DNA of 64,000 nt from Altererythrobacter sp. ZODW24 (GCF_003344885.1 NZ_CP031155.1:496001-560000), one strand, 5' to 3'; positions 26,052 through 35,352 are shown, counted from the first letter of the stretch. Notes: generated by a model not told the origin, from the letters alone. A program made the numbers and translations.

Positions 26052-26603
26052 TCACGAGGTTGGTTCTATCGTCGTCCGGTCCATGACACTGAACTCTGCC
26101 CAATTTACACCCTCTATGTCATCTGACGAAGTAACGATCCTCAATTGAGTGCCACTCCTAAAAAGCGCAGAAGCTGAATGGAACTTGACGTCAAATTGAC
26201 AGATCACGTTGTCTTGGACCAGATACTTCGAATCCAACGCACCCTCATCATTCACATAGTCTACATGGCCCACCTCGCCGCCGGCCAGTTTCCCGATTGG
26301 TTTGTAGACACGAACCATAAGGTTACCGGCCGTGAAAGTTTGACGGGAACGTAGGGCTCTGAATCCGTTTTGAAACTCCGAACCGGCAAGTCGTACGAAG
26401 CGATCAGAATTGTCGGGTAACGCCCTCGCCGCGTTAGCGCAGTCACTTCGTATTACAGACATATCTTCAGCAAATGGGTAATCATTAGTATATTGCGCAA
26501 ACTCTGGCGTCGGCTCCCACACCTCCTGTTCGCTCATATCACAGCCGGACAATATGACGATGGAAAGGCTCGCTACAAAAGGAAAGAAGGATCGATGTCT
26601 CAT
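26052..26603 (-). CDS. Putative lipoprotein, unknown function
   Basis: 183 residues. The N-terminus MRHRSFFPFVASLSIVILSG is followed by Cys21, a good lipobox (L-S-G-C), so it is probably a membrane-anchored lipoprotein. The remaining sequence has no motif I recognise. Its A+T content is visibly higher than that of neighbouring genes, which may indicate more recent acquisition. It is separated from metZ by 59 bases and from the plus-strand membrane protein by 30 bases. Confidence 0.6.
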   Translation of the reverse strand: MRHRSFFPFVASLSIVILSGCDMSEQEVWEPTPEFAQYTNDYPFAEDMSVIRSDCANAARALPDNSDRFVRLAGSEFQNGFRALRSRQTFTAGNLMVRVYKPIGKLAGGEVGHVDYVNDEGALDSKYLVQDNVICQFDVKFHSASALFRSGTQLRIVTSSDDIEGVNWAEFSVMDRTTIEPTS

Positions 26604-26662
26604 TTTATCCTTCCACCACAGTGAGTGAAATTTTTCCTTAAATGCCGTAAACTTGAGTCCGA

Positions 26663-27871
26663 TTACAAACCAGCGCCCTTAAGCGCCCCGTCCAAATCTT
26701 CGATCAAGTCCTGCACATCCTCAAGACCCACATTGATCCGCAGCATTCCCTCGACCACGCCCATGTCCAACCGTGCTTCTTCGCTTAGGCCGGCGTGGGT
26801 GGTGCTGGCGGGGTGGCACATCAGGCTGCGGGCGTCGCCGATATTGTTGCTGATATCGATCAGTTCCAGACCGTCGAGCAGCGCGTGCGCCTGCGACCGG
26901 CCGCCATCCAAGATGAAGCTGAAGATCGGGCCACAGCTGTCCATTTGCTTCATCGCGAGGTCGTGCTGCGCGTAACTTGGCAGGCCGGGGTGCAGCATCT
27001 GCGGCACGCGGGTTTCGAGGAATTTGCCGACCTCTAGTGCATTTGCACTATGCTGGTTCGCGCGCAGGCTGAGCGTTTCCAGCCCCTTCAGCACCACCCA
27101 TGCGTTAAACGGTGCACAATTCGGCCCCGTATTGCGCTGGAATGGCAGCAGCACTTCGTTGATAAACTCTTCCGACCCGCAGACCGCGCCTGCGAGCACC
27201 CTGCCCTGCCCGTCCATCATCTTCGTCGCGGAATAGGCCACTACATCCGCGCCGAATTCCAGCGGGCGTTGCAGCGCGCTGGTAGCAAAGGCATTGTCGA
27301 CCACGCTGGTGATCCCATGCGCCGTCGCCAGCTTGCAGACATATTCCATGTCGACAATATCCATCGTCGGATTGGCGGGCGTTTCGAAGAAAAACACTTT
27401 GGTGTTGGGCCGGATCGCGGCCTCCCACGCGGCATTGTCGCGGCTGTCGATTGTGGTGGTTTCGATCCCGAAGCGCGGGCACAGCTCGTCCACTAGCCAG
27501 CGGCACGATCCAAACGCCGCTTTCGCCGCAACCACGTGATCGCCTGCCGATAGCTGGCACAGCAGCGCCGCAGTCATCGCCGCCATTCCGCTGGCTTGCG
27601 CGCGGCAAGCCTCTGCGCCTTCCATCAGGGCAATGCGTTCTTCCAGCATCGCGACTGTCGGGTTTTGCAGGCGGGAATAGGTCATTCCGGTGTCTTCGCC
27701 AGCGAAACGGTCAGCCACCGTCTTCGCATCGGGATAGGTATAGCCGCTGGTGAGGAACAACGCCTCGGAAGTCTCGCCATGTTCGCTGCGCCATGTGCCC
27801 CCGCGCACGGCCTGCGTGGCAGACCGCCATTTGCGGGTGGTCGAACGATCGGTGCCGGTGGTCTGTTTCAT
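26663..27871 (-). CDS. metZ: O-succinylhomoserine sulfhydrylase
   Basis: 402 residues from MKQTTGTDRSTTRKW. A PLP enzyme of the Cys/Met metabolism family that makes homocysteine from O-succinylhomoserine and sulfide in methionine synthesis. Motifs: GYTYPDAKTVADRFAGE, YSRLQNPTVAMLEERIA, FFETPANPTMDIVDM, and the PLP lysine in YSATKMMDGQGRVLAG. The direct sulfhydrylation branch (MetZ) is typical of alphaproteobacteria; cystathionine gamma-synthase is the main alternative reading. Confidence 0.9.
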   Translation of the reverse strand: MKQTTGTDRSTTRKWRSATQAVRGGTWRSEHGETSEALFLTSGYTYPDAKTVADRFAGEDTGMTYSRLQNPTVAMLEERIALMEGAEACRAQASGMAAMTAALLCQLSAGDHVVAAKAAFGSCRWLVDELCPRFGIETTTIDSRDNAAWEAAIRPNTKVFFFETPANPTMDIVDMEYVCKLATAHGITSVVDNAFATSALQRPLEFGADVVAYSATKMMDGQGRVLAGAVCGSEEFINEVLLPFQRNTGPNCAPFNAWVVLKGLETLSLRANQHSANALEVGKFLETRVPQMLHPGLPSYAQHDLAMKQMDSCGPIFSFILDGGRSQAHALLDGLELIDISNNIGDARSLMCHPASTTHAGLSEEARLDMGVVEGMLRINVGLEDVQDLIEDLDGALKGAGL

Positions 27872-27881
27872 GGCGCTGCGT

Positions 27882-28427
27882 TTAAGCGGGGCGGCTGGTG
27901 CGGGCAAGCGCCGCGTTGGCGATGTCTTCACAGCCGATCGTATCGAGCATCTGCATTCCCTCAATCAGAGTGAGGATTTCGCGCGCTGTCCTTGTGGGGT
28001 CAGGCTCATCATCGGGCAGATGCGCCTCCACCCAATCGAGTAGCCGCTGCATGATCCTTTGAGCGCTGTCACGGTACAATCCATTGCCGCGTGCACTGCC
28101 CGCCACAACATCCCACCACAACACCAGAAACGGGCTGAACTGCGGCCCCCGTGTGATCTTGGCGATTTCGGCGAGCAACTCATCGCGTGACGATGCCGCG
28201 TTCGCCGGGATCATGCTGTCGAGCATAGTGGAATAAAGATCGCCCAGATAATTCAGCAGCGCGCCCACCAGCCCTTCTTTGTTGCCGAAGTGATAGATCA
28301 GCATCCGGTCGCTGGTTCCGGCAGCCTTGGCCAACGGGCGCAGACTGGCGTCCGAGAGGCCATGCGCCAGAACATGTGCCGCCATCGCTTGCAGCATCGT
28401 ATCGCGATCAAGTGGTTTTCTTGCCAT
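27882..28427 (-). CDS. TetR-family transcriptional regulator
   Basis: 181 residues from MARKPLDRDTMLQAMAAHVL. The N-terminal HTH contains LSDASLRPLAKAAGTSDRML followed by IYHFGNKEGL, a standard TetR DNA-binding region. The C-terminal ligand-binding domain is not assignable. Two palindromes of the form GTAGC-N4-GCTAC lie directly upstream, between this gene and the divergent small membrane protein gene, so it most likely represses both. metZ follows 11 bases downstream on the same strand. Confidence 0.87.
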   Translation of the reverse strand: MARKPLDRDTMLQAMAAHVLAHGLSDASLRPLAKAAGTSDRMLIYHFGNKEGLVGALLNYLGDLYSTMLDSMIPANAASSRDELLAEIAKITRGPQFSPFLVLWWDVVAGSARGNGLYRDSAQRIMQRLLDWVEAHLPDDEPDPTRTAREILTLIEGMQMLDTIGCEDIANAALARTSRPA

Positions 28428-28436
28428 CGGGGGCTT

Positions 28437-28478
28437 GTAGCGAGTGCTACAACATGCCACAAGTGTAGCAGTTGCTAC
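28437..28478. promoter_or_regulatory. Paired TetR-type operators
   Basis: GTAGC-GAGT-GCTAC (28437-28450) and GTAGC-AGTT-GCTAC (28465-28478) are two perfect 5-base-arm palindromes with identical arms and a centre-to-centre distance of 28 bases. They lie between the divergent TetR gene (start 28427) and the membrane protein gene (start 28508). Identical arms with different centres argue for a binding site rather than chance. Confidence 0.75.
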
Positions 28479-28507
28479 ATAGCGAGTCGGATCAGGAGAA
28501 ACGTGAC

Positions 28508-28894
28508 ATGACTAATTTTGAAATTCTCGGTTTGGCCGGCGGTGCTGCCGGTCTATTGGTGATGATCTACCTCGCTGTGAGCAAGGGTGAGCGCGGCAGC
28601 CCGCTGGTCGCCGCGATGCTGTTTGGCGGCTTTACAGCCTTCACTGCGGTCGCCATCTGGCTGGAGGGGCCGATGGGCTTCATCCCAAACCACACCAGCA
28701 ATTTGCTGGGCGTACAGGTCTGGTATGATCTGGTCATGTCGGTCGGGATCGCGCTGTTCTTCATCCTGCCCCGCTCCCGCGCTGTGGGCATGCAATCGCT
28801 TCCTTGGATCATCTTTGTCGGCTGCACGGCATCTATCGGACTGTTCGCGATGGTCGCGCGCTTGCTGTGGCTGGAGGGGCAAGCCGAAGCCTAA
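28508..28894 (+). CDS. Small four-helix membrane protein, unknown function
   Basis: 128 residues with AGGAG 11 bases before the ATG. Four hydrophobic segments are visible: EILGLAGGAAGLLVMIYLAV, VAAMLFGGFTAFTAVAIWLE, LVMSVGIALFFILPRSRAVG and SLPWIIFVGCTASIGLFAMV. Divergence from a TetR regulator with shared paired operators suggests that it is the regulated target, perhaps an exporter accessory or stress protein. I do not recognise the family with confidence. Confidence 0.7.
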   Translation: MTNFEILGLAGGAAGLLVMIYLAVSKGERGSPLVAAMLFGGFTAFTAVAIWLEGPMGFIPNHTSNLLGVQVWYDLVMSVGIALFFILPRSRAVGMQSLPWIIFVGCTASIGLFAMVARLLWLEGQAEA

Positions 28895-28935
28895 TGCTTG
28901 CCGCATAGGGGCGCGGCACCTATCGCTGGTCCGCG

Positions 28936-30210
28936 ATGAGCTACGCGCCCACCCGTCCCGTTGATCCGCTAGGTTGGTGCTTGCTGCTGACGCTGGCTTA
29001 CTTCAGCCTGACCCTGGTGCGGCTGGGAATACCCACGCAGCCATTTTTCGATGAAGTCCACTATTTGCCCGCGGCCCGCGCGCTGCTGGAACTGTCAGAA
29101 CCGCTAAACCGCGAACATCCGTTGCTGGGCAAGCAGATCATTGCGCTGGGCATTTGGCTGTTCGGCGATAATGCGTTTGGCTGGCGGATATTCTCTGCGA
29201 TGGCCGGGTCGGTGGCGCTGCTGGCCAGCATGCGCGCATTATGGCTGGCGAGCTGCGACCGCTTCGCGACCATCGCCTACGGCATATTGCTGGCGACGGG
29301 TTTCCATCTGTTTGTCCATTCCCGCATAGCTATGCTCGATATCTATATGGTCTGTTTCTGCATGATCGCCCTATGGCAATTTGCCGGAGCCATCCGCGAG
29401 CCTGAAAAGGGCCGCTGGCGCTTGGCCTTGTCAGGAATAGCGCTTGGCCTGGCGATGGGATCGAAATGGAACGCGCTTATCTTCGCAGCTATTCCGGGGA
29501 CCACTTTCCTGATCATCCGCCTGCAATCACGCGGCCTGTCTGACCTGTTTAGCAAGCGCGGCGCTCCAGTGCCGGGGGTTGGGATAGTCGAGGCTGCTGT
29601 ATGGCTCGGATTGGTGCCATTGCTCGTCTATGCCGCGACATTCATTCCGGCGTTTTTCTATCGTATCGATCCGCTTTCCCCGGGCGGGCTAGTCGCCTTC
29701 CAACAGACGATCCTCGACCTTCAACAAAGCGTCAAAGGCGCCCATCCTTATCAGAGCAATTGGCAGGACTGGATCGTCAACCGGCGCGCGATCTGGTATC
29801 TGTGGGAGCCTATTGACGGGGCGCAGCGCGGCGTGATGCTGATCGGTAATCCGCTGACCATGCTGCTGGGCCTGCCTGCGCTGGCATGGTGTGCTTTCGC
29901 GGGAACGTTCAAAGGACGCCGCGATGCGCTGGCGGTGACGGTGCTATTCATTGTCACCTTCGGTTTCTGGATTGTCGCGGCAAAGCCGGTGCAGTTCTAT
30001 TACCACTATTTCCTGCCCAGCTGCTTCCTGCTCGCCGCATTGGCGCTGGCGTTGAGCGAGCTTCGGCAGCGCGGAAACACATGGGTTTGCTGGTTGGTAC
30101 TGGCGGGAAGCGCAGCGCTGTTCGCTTTCTATTTCCCGGTCCTATCCGCCGCGCCGGTGGGCGATGCGGATGCGTTCACCAAATGGGCGTGGTTCGACAG
30201 CTGGATTTAG
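28936..30210 (+). CDS. PMT-family mannosyltransferase (dolichyl-phosphate-mannose type)
   Basis: 424 residues, integral membrane GT-C glycosyltransferase. The first periplasmic loop carries the catalytic-type acidic motif FFDEVHYLPAARALLE, then LNREHPLLGKQIIALG and HSRIAMLDIYMV, all signatures of PMT family proteins that transfer mannose from a polyprenyl-phosphate donor to protein Ser/Thr. About nine to eleven transmembrane segments follow. The convergent GT2-GtrA gene, a probable polyprenyl-phosphate glycosyl donor synthase, overlaps its stop codon, so the two may supply one glycosylation pathway. Confidence 0.87.
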   Translation: MSYAPTRPVDPLGWCLLLTLAYFSLTLVRLGIPTQPFFDEVHYLPAARALLELSEPLNREHPLLGKQIIALGIWLFGDNAFGWRIFSAMAGSVALLASMRALWLASCDRFATIAYGILLATGFHLFVHSRIAMLDIYMVCFCMIALWQFAGAIREPEKGRWRLALSGIALGLAMGSKWNALIFAAIPGTTFLIIRLQSRGLSDLFSKRGAPVPGVGIVEAAVWLGLVPLLVYAATFIPAFFYRIDPLSPGGLVAFQQTILDLQQSVKGAHPYQSNWQDWIVNRRAIWYLWEPIDGAQRGVMLIGNPLTMLLGLPALAWCAFAGTFKGRRDALAVTVLFIVTFGFWIVAAKPVQFYYHYFLPSCFLLAALALALSELRQRGNTWVCWLVLAGSAALFAFYFPVLSAAPVGDADAFTKWAWFDSWI

Positions 30211-31298
30211 CGGAACCGCCCCCAAACGAACCTGCTCGATAGGGCGTAGTTCCACACCGATCCCAGCAATATGCCAATCATCGCGGCAAGCACCCAATGC
30301 GACCCCCGCGCCTCCAGTAATGTCGCCACAGCCACATTGGCGAGCGCGCCGATTGAACAGGTCACGCAGAAACTCAGCCAGCCTTTGAAGACTGCGCCTG
30401 CGCCCTTCAACCGCTGGTCGCGGTAGGTCAGCCAATTGTTGAGCCAGAAGTTGAAGCTCATCGCAAACAACACCGCTATGGCTTGTGAAAATGCAAAGCC
30501 CTCGCCAGCAATCCGGAACAATGCGGCCAGAACGGCCATATGAACCAGCACGCCCGCTGCGCCGACGGTGCCGAATAGCGCAAAGCGTGTCGGGATCAGT
30601 CGGCCGAATAGGCGGTCATAAATGCCAACCAGAAATTCAAAAGCGACGGCTCGGTCGAGCTTGCTTTCGCCCGAACGCCGCTCAGCGAATTGCAGCGGGA
30701 ATTCCTGCACGCGCAGCGCTGCAGGAGCGGTGGCCAGAATGTCGAGCAGGATCTTGAAACCAACACCCGACAAACGCGGCGTCAATGCGCGGACCAGATC
30801 AGTTCGCAGCAGAAAAAATCCGCTCATCGGGTCGGTCAGTTCAGTGCCCGTGATCCTGCGCGCCAAGGCATTCGCGAAGCCTGATGCGCGTTGCCGGCCC
30901 TCGCCATCAAGTCCGTCCGCAGTCCCGCCCTCCGCAAAACGTGATGCGACCGCGACATCTGCGTGGCCCTCACGCACTGCCTCTAGCATCGCCCGAAGCA
31001 GCGCCGGATCATGCTGGTGATCTGCATCCATTACTGCAACGAAGGGCGCTGTCGTGGCGCACATTCCTTCGATTGCTGCCGATGCGAGACCACGTCTGCC
31101 GAAGCGCTGGATTACACGAACGCGCGGTTCAACATGGGCCAGCTTTCTTACCGCATCAGCAGTGCCATCGGCGCTATTGTCATCAACGAAAATCGCTTCC
31201 CAGCGCAGCCCTGCCAGCGCCGTATCCAGCCGCTCGACCAAGGGCGCGACATTATCGCGTTCATTCAGCGTCGGCAGGATGATGGCAAGATCGAGCAT
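30207..31298 (-). CDS. GT2 glycosyltransferase fused to GtrA-like membrane domain
   Basis: 363 residues. The N-terminal GT-A domain (about 1-230) has IILPTLNERDNV, FVDDNSADGT and VMDADHQHDPALL, typical of dolichol-phosphate mannose synthase-like enzymes that charge polyprenyl phosphate with a sugar. The C-terminal 130 residues form four hydrophobic helices with FNFWLNNWLTYRD, a GtrA/DPMS-type domain proposed to help flip or organise the lipid-linked sugar. It lies 5 bases downstream of leuB, so it is probably in the recO-leuB transcript, and it overlaps the convergent PMT gene by 4 bases. Confidence 0.87.
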   Translation of the reverse strand: MLDLAIILPTLNERDNVAPLVERLDTALAGLRWEAIFVDDNSADGTADAVRKLAHVEPRVRVIQRFGRRGLASAAIEGMCATTAPFVAVMDADHQHDPALLRAMLEAVREGHADVAVASRFAEGGTADGLDGEGRQRASGFANALARRITGTELTDPMSGFFLLRTDLVRALTPRLSGVGFKILLDILATAPAALRVQEFPLQFAERRSGESKLDRAVAFEFLVGIYDRLFGRLIPTRFALFGTVGAAGVLVHMAVLAALFRIAGEGFAFSQAIAVLFAMSFNFWLNNWLTYRDQRLKGAGAVFKGWLSFCVTCSIGALANVAVATLLEARGSHWVLAAMIGILLGSVWNYALSSRFVWGRFR

Positions 31299-31303
31299 TG
31301 GTT

Positions 31304-32362
31304 TCAGAGGCGTTCTAGCACCGCATCGCCAATCGCTTCAGTGCCGTAGCTGCCGCCCAGATCGCCGCCGTGAATGCCGTCAGCCAGCGCCTTCGCAACC
31401 GCCGCTTCGATCCGCGCAGCAGCATCTTCGCGGCCAAAGCTGTGACGTAACATCATCGCCGCACTCAGGATTGTCGCCATCGGATTGGCCTTGCCTTGAC
31501 CTGCGATATCAGGTGCGCTGCCGTGGATCGGTTCGTACAGGCCAAAGGTGCCAAATGCGGTCTGCCGTTCGCCGAGCGATGCACTGGCAAGCAGGCCAAT
31601 TGAGCCTACGCACATGCTGGCCAGATCTGACAAAATATCGCCAAACAAATTGCCTGTTACGACAACATCGAATTGTCCGGGGGCTTTGACCAGCTGCATC
31701 GCGGCATTATCGACATACATATGGCTAAGCTCAATGTCGGGATATTCGGCAGCGGTTTCGATCACCACATCGCGCCAGAGCTGGCTGGTCTCAAGAACAT
31801 TCGCTTTATCGACGCTGCACAGTTTTTTGCCGCGCGTGCCCGCCGCACGGAAGGCAGAATGGGCGATCCGGCGCACTTCATCTTCGGCATAGGACATGGC
31901 GTCCCACCCTTCGCGGCGGCCGTCGTCCGTTATACGCTGGCCCTTGGCGCCGAAATAGACATCGCCGTTGAGTTCGCGGACGATCAGCAGGTCAATTGCA
32001 GCGGCAAGTTCAGGCTTGAGGCCCGACATGTCTTGGAGACCCTCAAAGACCTTGGCCGGACGCAGATTGGAGAACAGCCCCAACTCGCTCCGCAGCCCGA
32101 GGATCGCCTGTTCAGGGCGCAAATGGCGCTCCAGAGCGTCACAATCAGGATCGCCAACCGCGCCGAACAGAACCGCGTCAGCAGCCTTCGCCATTTCGAG
32201 CGTTTCAGGCGGCAGCGGATGGCCATGGCGCTTATAACCCGCGCCGCCGACATCGCCCTCAAACCATGTGACATCAGGCAAGCGCAACGCGTCCAGCACG
32301 CGGCGCGCCTGTTCGATGATGTCAGGGCCGATCCCGTCGCCGGGAAGTAATGCAATCTTCAT
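31304..32362 (-). CDS. leuB: 3-isopropylmalate dehydrogenase
   Basis: 352 residues, normal length. Catalyses oxidative decarboxylation of 3-isopropylmalate in leucine biosynthesis, using NAD+ and Mg2+/Mn2+. Motifs: [35 protein letters not shown], the [10 protein letters not shown] segment, [14 protein letters not shown] with the metal-binding Asp residues, and [18 protein letters not shown]. The start overlaps the recO stop (ATGA). leuCD are not adjacent. Confidence 0.96.
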   Translation of the reverse strand: MKIALLPGDGIGPDIIEQARRVLDALRLPDVTWFEGDVGGAGYKRHGHPLPPETLEMAKAADAVLFGAVGDPDCDALERHLRPEQAILGLRSELGLFSNLRPAKVFEGLQDMSGLKPELAAAIDLLIVRELNGDVYFGAKGQRITDDGRREGWDAMSYAEDEVRRIAHSAFRAAGTRGKKLCSVDKANVLETSQLWRDVVIETAAEYPDIELSHMYVDNAAMQLVKAPGQFDVVVTGNLFGDILSDLASMCVGSIGLLASASLGERQTAFGTFGLYEPIHGSAPDIAGQGKANPMATILSAAMMLRHSFGREDAAARIEAAVAKALADGIHGGDLGGSYGTEAIGDAVLERL

Positions 32363-32961
32363 TCGGAAATCCGTCCAAGTCTTGCTCTGAGGAGCGTTCG
32401 CGCTGCCATAACATCGCCGAGCCTGTCGGCAAGGATGTAGCGCTGCAAAGGGTCTGCAAGATGATCAAAAGCCGCCAGGATTTGGGGCCAGTCCTCACTA
32501 ACCAGTCGCGCGCCACCGCCATATCCAAGCTCACGCAGCAGCAATGTTTCATACCCTACCAACGCTGAAGCCCACCCCCGCGCAGACGGGGCATGGCAGA
32601 TGGCGGTCAGCAGCGCGTCCAATGCTTCATAGAGGTTGGGATAGGCTTGTCGTTCGGGCAATGCCGTTGCTGTAAGCGCGCAGGCCCATTCGATAGCGGC
32701 AGCGGGTAGCGGTTCGGATAGCCACGGAGCCCGGCTTTCGACAAGTTCGACTTTGGCAAAGGGCAACTGCGTCTCCGACTTGACGCGCAAGTCCAAGTCA
32801 ACCAGATTGCCCGGAATCACTACCGGGCGCAGGTTCCGCCCTCGCCCGCCCGCAACATAACCCGCGACCATGCCGTATTCAGCCGTCAACAACCGCGCAA
32901 TCACAGCAGTTTCGCCGTGCAACCGGGCCGCGAGCATTATAGCAGGAGCGCGCAAATTCAT
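32359..32961 (-). CDS. recO: DNA repair protein RecO (short form)
   Basis: 200 residues. RecO loads RecA onto SSB-coated single-stranded DNA together with RecR in gap repair. The OB-fold N-terminus reads [20 protein letters not shown] then [17 protein letters not shown], a good match to the alphaproteobacterial RecO opening. It is shorter than the usual 230-250 residues, and the Cys-rich zinc region found in many RecO proteins is absent. The start is the ATG at 32961. It is translationally coupled to leuB, which is probably incidental. Confidence 0.88.
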   Translation of the reverse strand: MNLRAPAIMLAARLHGETAVIARLLTAEYGMVAGYVAGGRGRNLRPVVIPGNLVDLDLRVKSETQLPFAKVELVESRAPWLSEPLPAAAIEWACALTATALPERQAYPNLYEALDALLTAICHAPSARGWASALVGYETLLLRELGYGGGARLVSEDWPQILAAFDHLADPLQRYILADRLGDVMAARTLLRARLGRISE

Positions 32962-32998
32962 CCGCGCGGTGTGGAGCGGTCAGGCCCCAATAACAAGA

Positions 32999-33250
32999 TC
33001 AGCGTTTGGAGAGTTTCTTCTCAAGCGCATCAAGGCGAGCCGAGAGCGCATCGTTCTCTTCGCGCGCCTTGGCCGCCATGTCCTTCACCGCGTCGAATTC
33101 CTCGCGGCTGACGAATTCCATTCCGCCCACAGCTTCTTTCACACGCTCACGCGCGGATTCGCGCGCTTCGCGGGTCATGCCAGCAAATGTGCCGGCGGCA
33201 GAATTCATCATTTTGACGAAGTCGGAGATCATGGGGTTCTGGCTTTGCAT
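32999..33250 (-). CDS. ubiK: UbiK/YqiC-family ubiquinone biosynthesis accessory protein
   Basis: 83 residues. BMFP-domain protein with the opening NPMISDFVKMMNSAAGTFAG, then SARERVKEAVGGMEFVSREE, and a C-terminal coiled coil ending ALSARLDALEKKLSK. UbiK in enterobacteria binds UbiJ and is needed for efficient aerobic ubiquinone synthesis. Charged helical composition and length match the family. It lies 37 bases upstream of recO on the same strand. Confidence 0.88.
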   Translation of the reverse strand: MQSQNPMISDFVKMMNSAAGTFAGMTREARESARERVKEAVGGMEFVSREEFDAVKDMAAKAREENDALSARLDALEKKLSKR

Positions 33251-33297
33251 AACAGCCCATTTGGGTTGTCATGGTGTGTTTGTCCAGAGAGGCTGAG

Positions 33298-33852
33298 CTA
33301 CAACTCGATCCGCTGGACATTCTCAGGGGCGGGCTCTGCATAATTCGCTTCAGGATTAAGCTGCAAAAACTGCCAGTTGAGGAGCGTGGCAAACAGGATC
33401 CACGCCAGATACGGCAGCAACAGCACCGCAGCCAATTTCCGCACTCTCCAGAAAAGTGCAATCGTCACGATCACCAGCACATCCAGCACGCCGATTAGAA
33501 CCAGAGCGCCCTTGATCTCATGCGCGGTGAAGAACATCGGCGACCACGCCAAATTGAGCAGGAATTGCACCGCAAATACGATGAGGGCGGCCACGCGGCC
33601 TCTCGCGCCCCAGGCGGCGCAGACCATCGCCAGCGAAATGCCCATCAGCAGATAGAGTATCGGCCAAACAACTCCGAAGGCAGAAGGTGGCGGGAATATC
33701 GCTGGCTTTGTGAGCGCTTGGAACCAAGCACTATTAGGATCGCCGCCCAGCATACCGGACAGAAAGCCCAGCAGCATCACCAAGGGTACGGTGAACAGTG
33801 CCCAGCGGAAAATGCTGGCACGCAATTGTCCGGGAGATGCCAAAGAGGTCAT
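33298..33852 (-). CDS. tspO: TspO/MBR-family membrane protein
   Basis: 184 residues with five hydrophobic helices. The family motifs WFQALTKPAIFPPPSAFGVV followed by WPILYLLMGISLAMV and NLAWSPMFF are clear. TspO proteins bind porphyrins and cholesterol-like ligands and modulate tetrapyrrole or stress responses in alphaproteobacteria. The last 20 residues (NPEANYAEPAPENVQRIEL) form a polar tail. It precedes ubiK on the same strand by 47 bases. Confidence 0.9.
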   Translation of the reverse strand: MTSLASPGQLRASIFRWALFTVPLVMLLGFLSGMLGGDPNSAWFQALTKPAIFPPPSAFGVVWPILYLLMGISLAMVCAAWGARGRVAALIVFAVQFLLNLAWSPMFFTAHEIKGALVLIGVLDVLVIVTIALFWRVRKLAAVLLLPYLAWILFATLLNWQFLQLNPEANYAEPAPENVQRIEL

Positions 33853-33956
33853 CGAAGCTTCCTATGTCGCGATTCGCCAAAAGAACCAGGACCGATAGTG
33901 GCGGTTAGGCCGGGCAAGCGCAATGTGAGTAACCATCCTAAGCAATAGGAAATACG

Positions 33957-34694
33957 TTAGCTACGGGTCGCAGCAATGAGAAATTCCACGTTGCCTTCCG
34001 GGCCGGTAATCGGACTTTCGGTTATACCCTGAACCGTCCAGCCATCGCTTTCAAGCCAGCCGCGAACTTCATCGCACACCCGCTGGTGCAGCGCCGGATC
34101 ACGGACCACCCCGCCCTTGCCCACTTCGCCGCGCTCCACCTCAAATTGCGGCTTGATCAGTGCGACCAACTGGCATTGTTGCTGAGCTAGTTTCAGCGGC
34201 ACTTCCAATACTTTACGCAAAGATATGAAGGACGCGTCGCATACCACCCAGCTATAGGCGCGGGCCAACATTTCAGCTGTGAGAATACGTGCGCTAGTCT
34301 GCTCCATTACTGTAACGCGCTCGTCTTGCCGCAATTTCCAAGCGAGCTGATTGGTGCCGGAATCAACCGCAAACACATGGCGCGCGCCGCCTTGCAGCAA
34401 CACATCTGTGAACCCGCCGGTCGAGCTGCCGACGTCCATCGCAATGACGCCATCGGGGTCAAGGGCAAACTCTTCCAGAGCATGGGCCAGTTTGATTCCG
34501 CCGCGGCTTACCCACGGATGATCGCGCCCGCGCACAACGAGCACCGCATCCTCAGCCATTTGCTGTCCGGATTTCGCAAGCTTCGTCTCACCGGAGAATA
34601 CCAACCCCGCCATCACCAGAGCCTGCGCACGGGTGCGGCTTTCGGCTAGGCCGCGCGCAACAAGCAATTGATCAAGGCGAACTTTGGCTGGCAT
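33957..34694 (-). CDS. tlyA: TlyA-family rRNA 2'-O-methyltransferase
   Basis: 245 residues from MPAKVRLDQLLVARGLAESR; the longer frame to 34889 is antisense to the neighbouring gene. An N-terminal S4 RNA-binding domain (about 5-65) is followed by an FtsJ-like Rossmann methyltransferase domain with the SAM motif AMDVGSSTGGFTDVLLQGGA and VALIKPQFEV. TlyA homologues methylate rRNA; the old name hemolysin A is probably misleading. It is divergent from the gene at 34762, and their 5' ends are only 67 bases apart. Confidence 0.92.
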   Translation of the reverse strand: MPAKVRLDQLLVARGLAESRTRAQALVMAGLVFSGETKLAKSGQQMAEDAVLVVRGRDHPWVSRGGIKLAHALEEFALDPDGVIAMDVGSSTGGFTDVLLQGGARHVFAVDSGTNQLAWKLRQDERVTVMEQTSARILTAEMLARAYSWVVCDASFISLRKVLEVPLKLAQQQCQLVALIKPQFEVERGEVGKGGVVRDPALHQRVCDEVRGWLESDGWTVQGITESPITGPEGNVEFLIAATRS

Positions 34695-34761
34695 GGACCC
34701 GATTGCCCATAACGCGGATTGTCCACTTGCGCCAAGCCCGCTTCGCAGCAATGAGAGACAA

Positions 34762-35352
34762 ATGATCTTTTCAAGCAATCTCAAACGTGCAGTCGCTGCA
34801 ATGGCCACACTCCCGCTGGCCTGCTGCATTCCTCCGTCAAGCGAACCAACGTTAGTGCCCGCGCCGCAGCCCACACAAACGACAACCACGATAAAGGCAC
34901 CCCCTCCCGTTGGCGGGCCGCGCCCTACGCTGGTGCCCGATCAGACTTACGCAGACTGGACTTTGGCACCCGCGACGAGCGGTGACTGGTTTTATATGGA
35001 AGAGCGGGACGAAACCTTCGCCCTATTCGGAATCGATGCGACCAAGCCGGTCGCTATTTTCCGCTGTAACAAACGCACCCGCATGGTCGGTGTGGGGCGC
35101 TACGGCGCGGAAGTCACCGCGCCCTCGCTACCCATGCGAATTCGAACCGAAACGCAGAGTCAGACGGTTACCGGCACTGTTCGCGGCGGTGGCGGCACAC
35201 CGCTTATCGCGGCAGAATTTCCGGCCAATTCGGGCTTGCTCGATGCGATGGCATTTTCCAAGGGGCGCTTCGCTATCGAAACCGCCGGACTTCCCACACT
35301 ATACCTGCCTGCATGGCCCGAGATCACACGCGTGATGGAAGACTGCCGGTAG
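34762..35352 (+). CDS. Putative exported protein, unknown function
   Basis: 196 residues. The chosen start MIFSSNLKRAVAAMATLPLA is followed by two Cys residues, giving a hydrophobic export signal and a weak lipobox. A Pro/Thr-rich linker (about 27-55) leads to a globular part with YADWTLAPATSGDWFYMEER, IFRCNKRTRMVG and a C-terminal Cys pairing candidate (MEDCR). Alternative in-frame starts upstream to 34684 would overlap tlyA. No family recognised with certainty. Confidence 0.6.
   Translation: MIFSSNLKRAVAAMATLPLACCIPPSSEPTLVPAPQPTQTTTTIKAPPPVGGPRPTLVPDQTYADWTLAPATSGDWFYMEERDETFALFGIDATKPVAIFRCNKRTRMVGVGRYGAEVTAPSLPMRIRTETQSQTVTGTVRGGGGTPLIAAEFPANSGLLDAMAFSKGRFAIETAGLPTLYLPAWPEITRVMEDCR

Noticed and set aside
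34695-34889. Longer TlyA start
   Set aside because: The extension is antisense to the exported protein gene; the S4 domain begins at the ATG at 34694.
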